DNA from: Hanleya hanleyi
Taxonomy: Eukaryota > Mollusca > Polyplacophora > Lepidopleurida > Hanleyidae
NCBI GenBank assembly: GCA_036873755.1
Contig: JAVTVY010051708.1
Location: 62,001 to 126,000 of the forward strand
DNA: 64,000 nucleotides
Direction: 5' to 3'
Shown one piece after another: positions 61,303 through 64,000 of the stretch. The position numbers and the translations under genes are program-made. The stretch's first letter is position 1, and each line of letters opens with the position of its first letter. The notes under the pieces are model-generated. The model saw nothing but the letters and a program-made list of their open reading frames with translations. It had not been told where the DNA came from and ran no database searches.

Positions 61303-64000
61303 GAATCAATAGAGATATCCTTGTTTCGGCGACAATGGTTGGTGCATTGGCAAAAAATTCGAATATCTGACAGAACAGTTATAAAGGTGTCAGTTTTAAA
61401 TGATTGAATAATGAATGACGAACCAAACACTTGTAATGGAAATGTTGTAACCATTTTAAATTAAGTGTATTCAACGCCGTATAGTAGTATAAATCTATTG
61501 TATACCAACAGTTAAGCTGTTCCTTAGTTCGAGTCTACCAATTAGCCATTTCAGAATCGCTCTAGGCTCGCGCATGTGCTCCTCCACTCAAACAAAATGA
61601 GTAACTGCCTATTCCCAGTAGAGAGCTATAGCTTTTCTCCACAATAGGGGTCTGTCTGAATTTGTGTGGTTCAATGTGAGTTGGTAGCGAGCAAGAGTGA
61701 GTCGAGGCGAGGGTCAAAACAAGGAAAGATTAGAATCTCCTTTCCCTGGCGTGATCCATCAAGCCAGATGTATTTCGATAAATGAATGTCACTCCGAAAG
61801 TCACGATGATATTAATGTTATTATTCTACGAGGCAGCCATGAGAGGTCATTTGAAATTGGGTTTTTTGACAATTCTTGTCTTTATTTTGGAAATTGTCTG
61901 CTCTCATATTAGTCTTTCGACTTGGAGAAATAAAAAAACATTGTCACATGAGTTATAGCTTATTAGTATAATCATGTACGCAAAGTTTCGGGGATATTGG
62001 AATATGACCGCTCAATGGTTCCTCGGGAACAGCAAATAACCCCTCTAATTCCGGGAATTATTTTCACTCCAAATCCGGTAGCTCATAATAAATGGGAAAT
62101 CCTGGATTTTCATCAAGTCTATACCGATTTAAGAAGGCTTTACTGAGATTTATTATTATCTCCGTTCATGTTCTTAGGAATTGAACGAGCCCTTGAGATA
62201 TATGTATACACCTAAACGCAACAGAAGAAATATACTCTGTCATAGTAACGTGTCAGATGAAGGTGGTGATATTACAGATTTATTAGCTATAAATGCGAAC
62301 AATTCAAGGACAAATTTCATGTCAAGTATAATAGGACTATCAACATTTCATATGTTTAATTCTACATTGAAATCAGCCATCGCGCGACAAACTCCATCTT
62401 TCCAAACTGCGCACGTCTCCGTAACGCCCCGAAGAGCAACGGTTCTCTGGGTGATTATTCGCTACATTGTCGCAGACATCAAGTCAAAGAACAATGCAAG
62501 ACGCCGACTTTACGGTGTTTGTGTAACGTGTCTGGTCTCGTGGTCATGATGCAAACTAGTCATTTGAAGAGACAGTTGCAAAATGCTGTCAAAATGGTCG
62601 GCGCAGTAATAATACATCTTGCAGAGATTAACCAACAGTTACAAAGCGTTACCAGAGAGGACTTGGATATGTCCAGAATCTCTTGTTACCGTAATTACAT
62701 TGAGCAGAAATTTGGAAGACATAATTGCAATATGTAAGAACGTAGGTCAATATTATGGATAGGTCCGAACGTCCAGAACTCTCCGGTAAGTAATCTGGAA
62801 GATTTTGCTAAACAAATAGGCTTGGTTTGGACTATATATACTCGCCTGTTAAGGACGGCCAGACAAGATTTACAAATAGTATTAGCTTGTCGATTTTTCT
62901 CTACTTTTCGGGTGAGTGAGTTCTTCGGAATATTAGACATTGCATATACTTGTTATATAAGGTGCCGTGTATGAGAGGGAAGTATATAAAGAATTTAATA
63001 ATGCAGCAAAATAATGTAGAATCCTGTCAACTGTCGGTAGTTCCATATCTTCCTATATCTAGCAAGCACTTGTTCCGCAGCTCTCCCTCTTGACTCTGTC
63101 TCCGACACACAGAGCTCCGCCATGCTGTGGTATTGGATTATCACAGGCTCGAGTCTTCACATTTTCGCCACCCGAATGTACATATGATATAATATGTACA
63201 AAAAGGGATAATGTAAATAAATGTAGGGACATGGGCATATAATGTATGGAATATCACTATTACGATGACCAATAAATTCTACCCTAATCAGTGGACATTT
63301 GTAATTATCAGTTCTACCATAATTAAATCTAATGGTTCCTGATAGTGAAATGGCATACTGATTTCTGGAAAGTCAGCTTTCCTCCATAGTTGAAAGAATA
63401 TAGGGTCGGTGAGACGGTTGTGTCGTTGAATCATTGGATGAAAAACTGATTGATACAAGAATCGGATCCGACTTTACAGAGAATGCAGTCTTGTCAATTT
63501 CCACTATCTTACTCGCAAGATATATTTTTCTAATAAATGTATGGATATTGTGTTTTGAGGGATAACCATGACAGGAATAGGATGTGATTCAACACCGGCA
63601 TGATCTCCGCACACTTTGTTGGTGACAATTCGGCAGAATACTAGATTGGCCAGTTCTGGTCCCCAGAACCATGACACCAAGGATATCGTGCAGACCGCAC
63701 GAGCGAGCTCCGCTTGGTGTACAACTTAGGCTCTAACGTATAACAAGAGGAAAAACGAGAGAAAATGATAAAACAAAAGCGGAAGGAACAATATGAAATA
63801 AACATTTCCCATACCGAACGTAAGAACTTGTACCTAATCCTATTGCAATATTTGCAATAAAATATGTTTATAACATACCGAACGTAGTATTCACATTTTT
63901 ACATCTCAAGCGTTAATATATTTAATTCGTTTTCGAATACATTCTCGGTGTTCACTCGTTCAATCTGTACCGCCCGACTCTGTGTGAACATAAGACCGCT
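61303..64000. other. Right-hand flank, no gene recognised
   Basis: Short frames exist (62181-62549 overlapping 62519-62737), but they start at non-ATG codons or lack recognisable motifs. No repeat family was identified. Confidence 0.4.

Noticed and set aside
62181..62737. Two overlapping frames that could be one frameshifted gene
   Set aside because: The first frame opens at a non-ATG codon and the composition suggests no domain.

Overview
The window is eukaryotic, AT-rich and dense in transposons. Its backbone is one multi-exon minus-strand gene, which I read as a CEMIP/TMEM2-family (secreted hyaluronidase-like) gene. The repeat content (Mag-type Ty3 element with a tRNA-Leu primer site, Penelope-like elements, an I-type LINE whose 3' end carries a GCGACGTTAAAC box, a ~155-bp satellite, a tRNA-derived SINE) suggests a marine lophotrochozoan, most likely a mollusc. 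The species cannot be fixed from sequence alone. Host gene: 16 coding exons were placed by hand from 58886 (start codon, signal peptide) down to 12852. All splice phases agree and together encode about 716 residues: signal peptide, G8 domain, ILEI/PANDER domain, and much of the beta-helix region. The 3' part of the gene lies beyond the left edge. Layout, left to right: (1) 44-1208, a TTAA-flanked inverted-repeat element. (2) 1209-1785, a short GC-richer stretch with a possible minus-strand promoter. (3) 1786-12828, an 11-kb Ty3/Mag-type LTR retrotransposon with decayed gag, protease, RT/RNase H and integrase, plus an unexpected third ORF encoding two CCHC zinc fingers. It sits 23 bp beyond the donor of exon 16. 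(4) 12852-14740, exons 16-14. (5) 15417-20632, a minus-strand LTR element with 2.2-kb LTRs and almost no coding capacity, with CATG target duplications, inside intron 13. (6) 22141-40664, exons 13-2, separated by introns full of minisatellites, a ~25-unit satellite, a SINE and palindromes. (7) 40665-58763, an 18-kb first intron holding a MITE and a nest: a Penelope-like element split by a ~9.9-kb LINE (13-bp target duplication), which itself carries two further insertions. (8) 58764-58886, exon 1. (9) 58887-64000, upstream sequence with one more Penelope fragment. The most unusual pattern is that three separate tandem arrays in the host gene are built from its own splice junctions: the acceptor of exon 4 (5 x ~66 bp), the donor of exon 6 (about 58 x 28 bp) and the donor of exon 7 (about 7 x 50 bp). 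Each lays down rows of decoy splice sites beside the genuine one. All calls were made by eye from the sequence and its translations; no database search was run.
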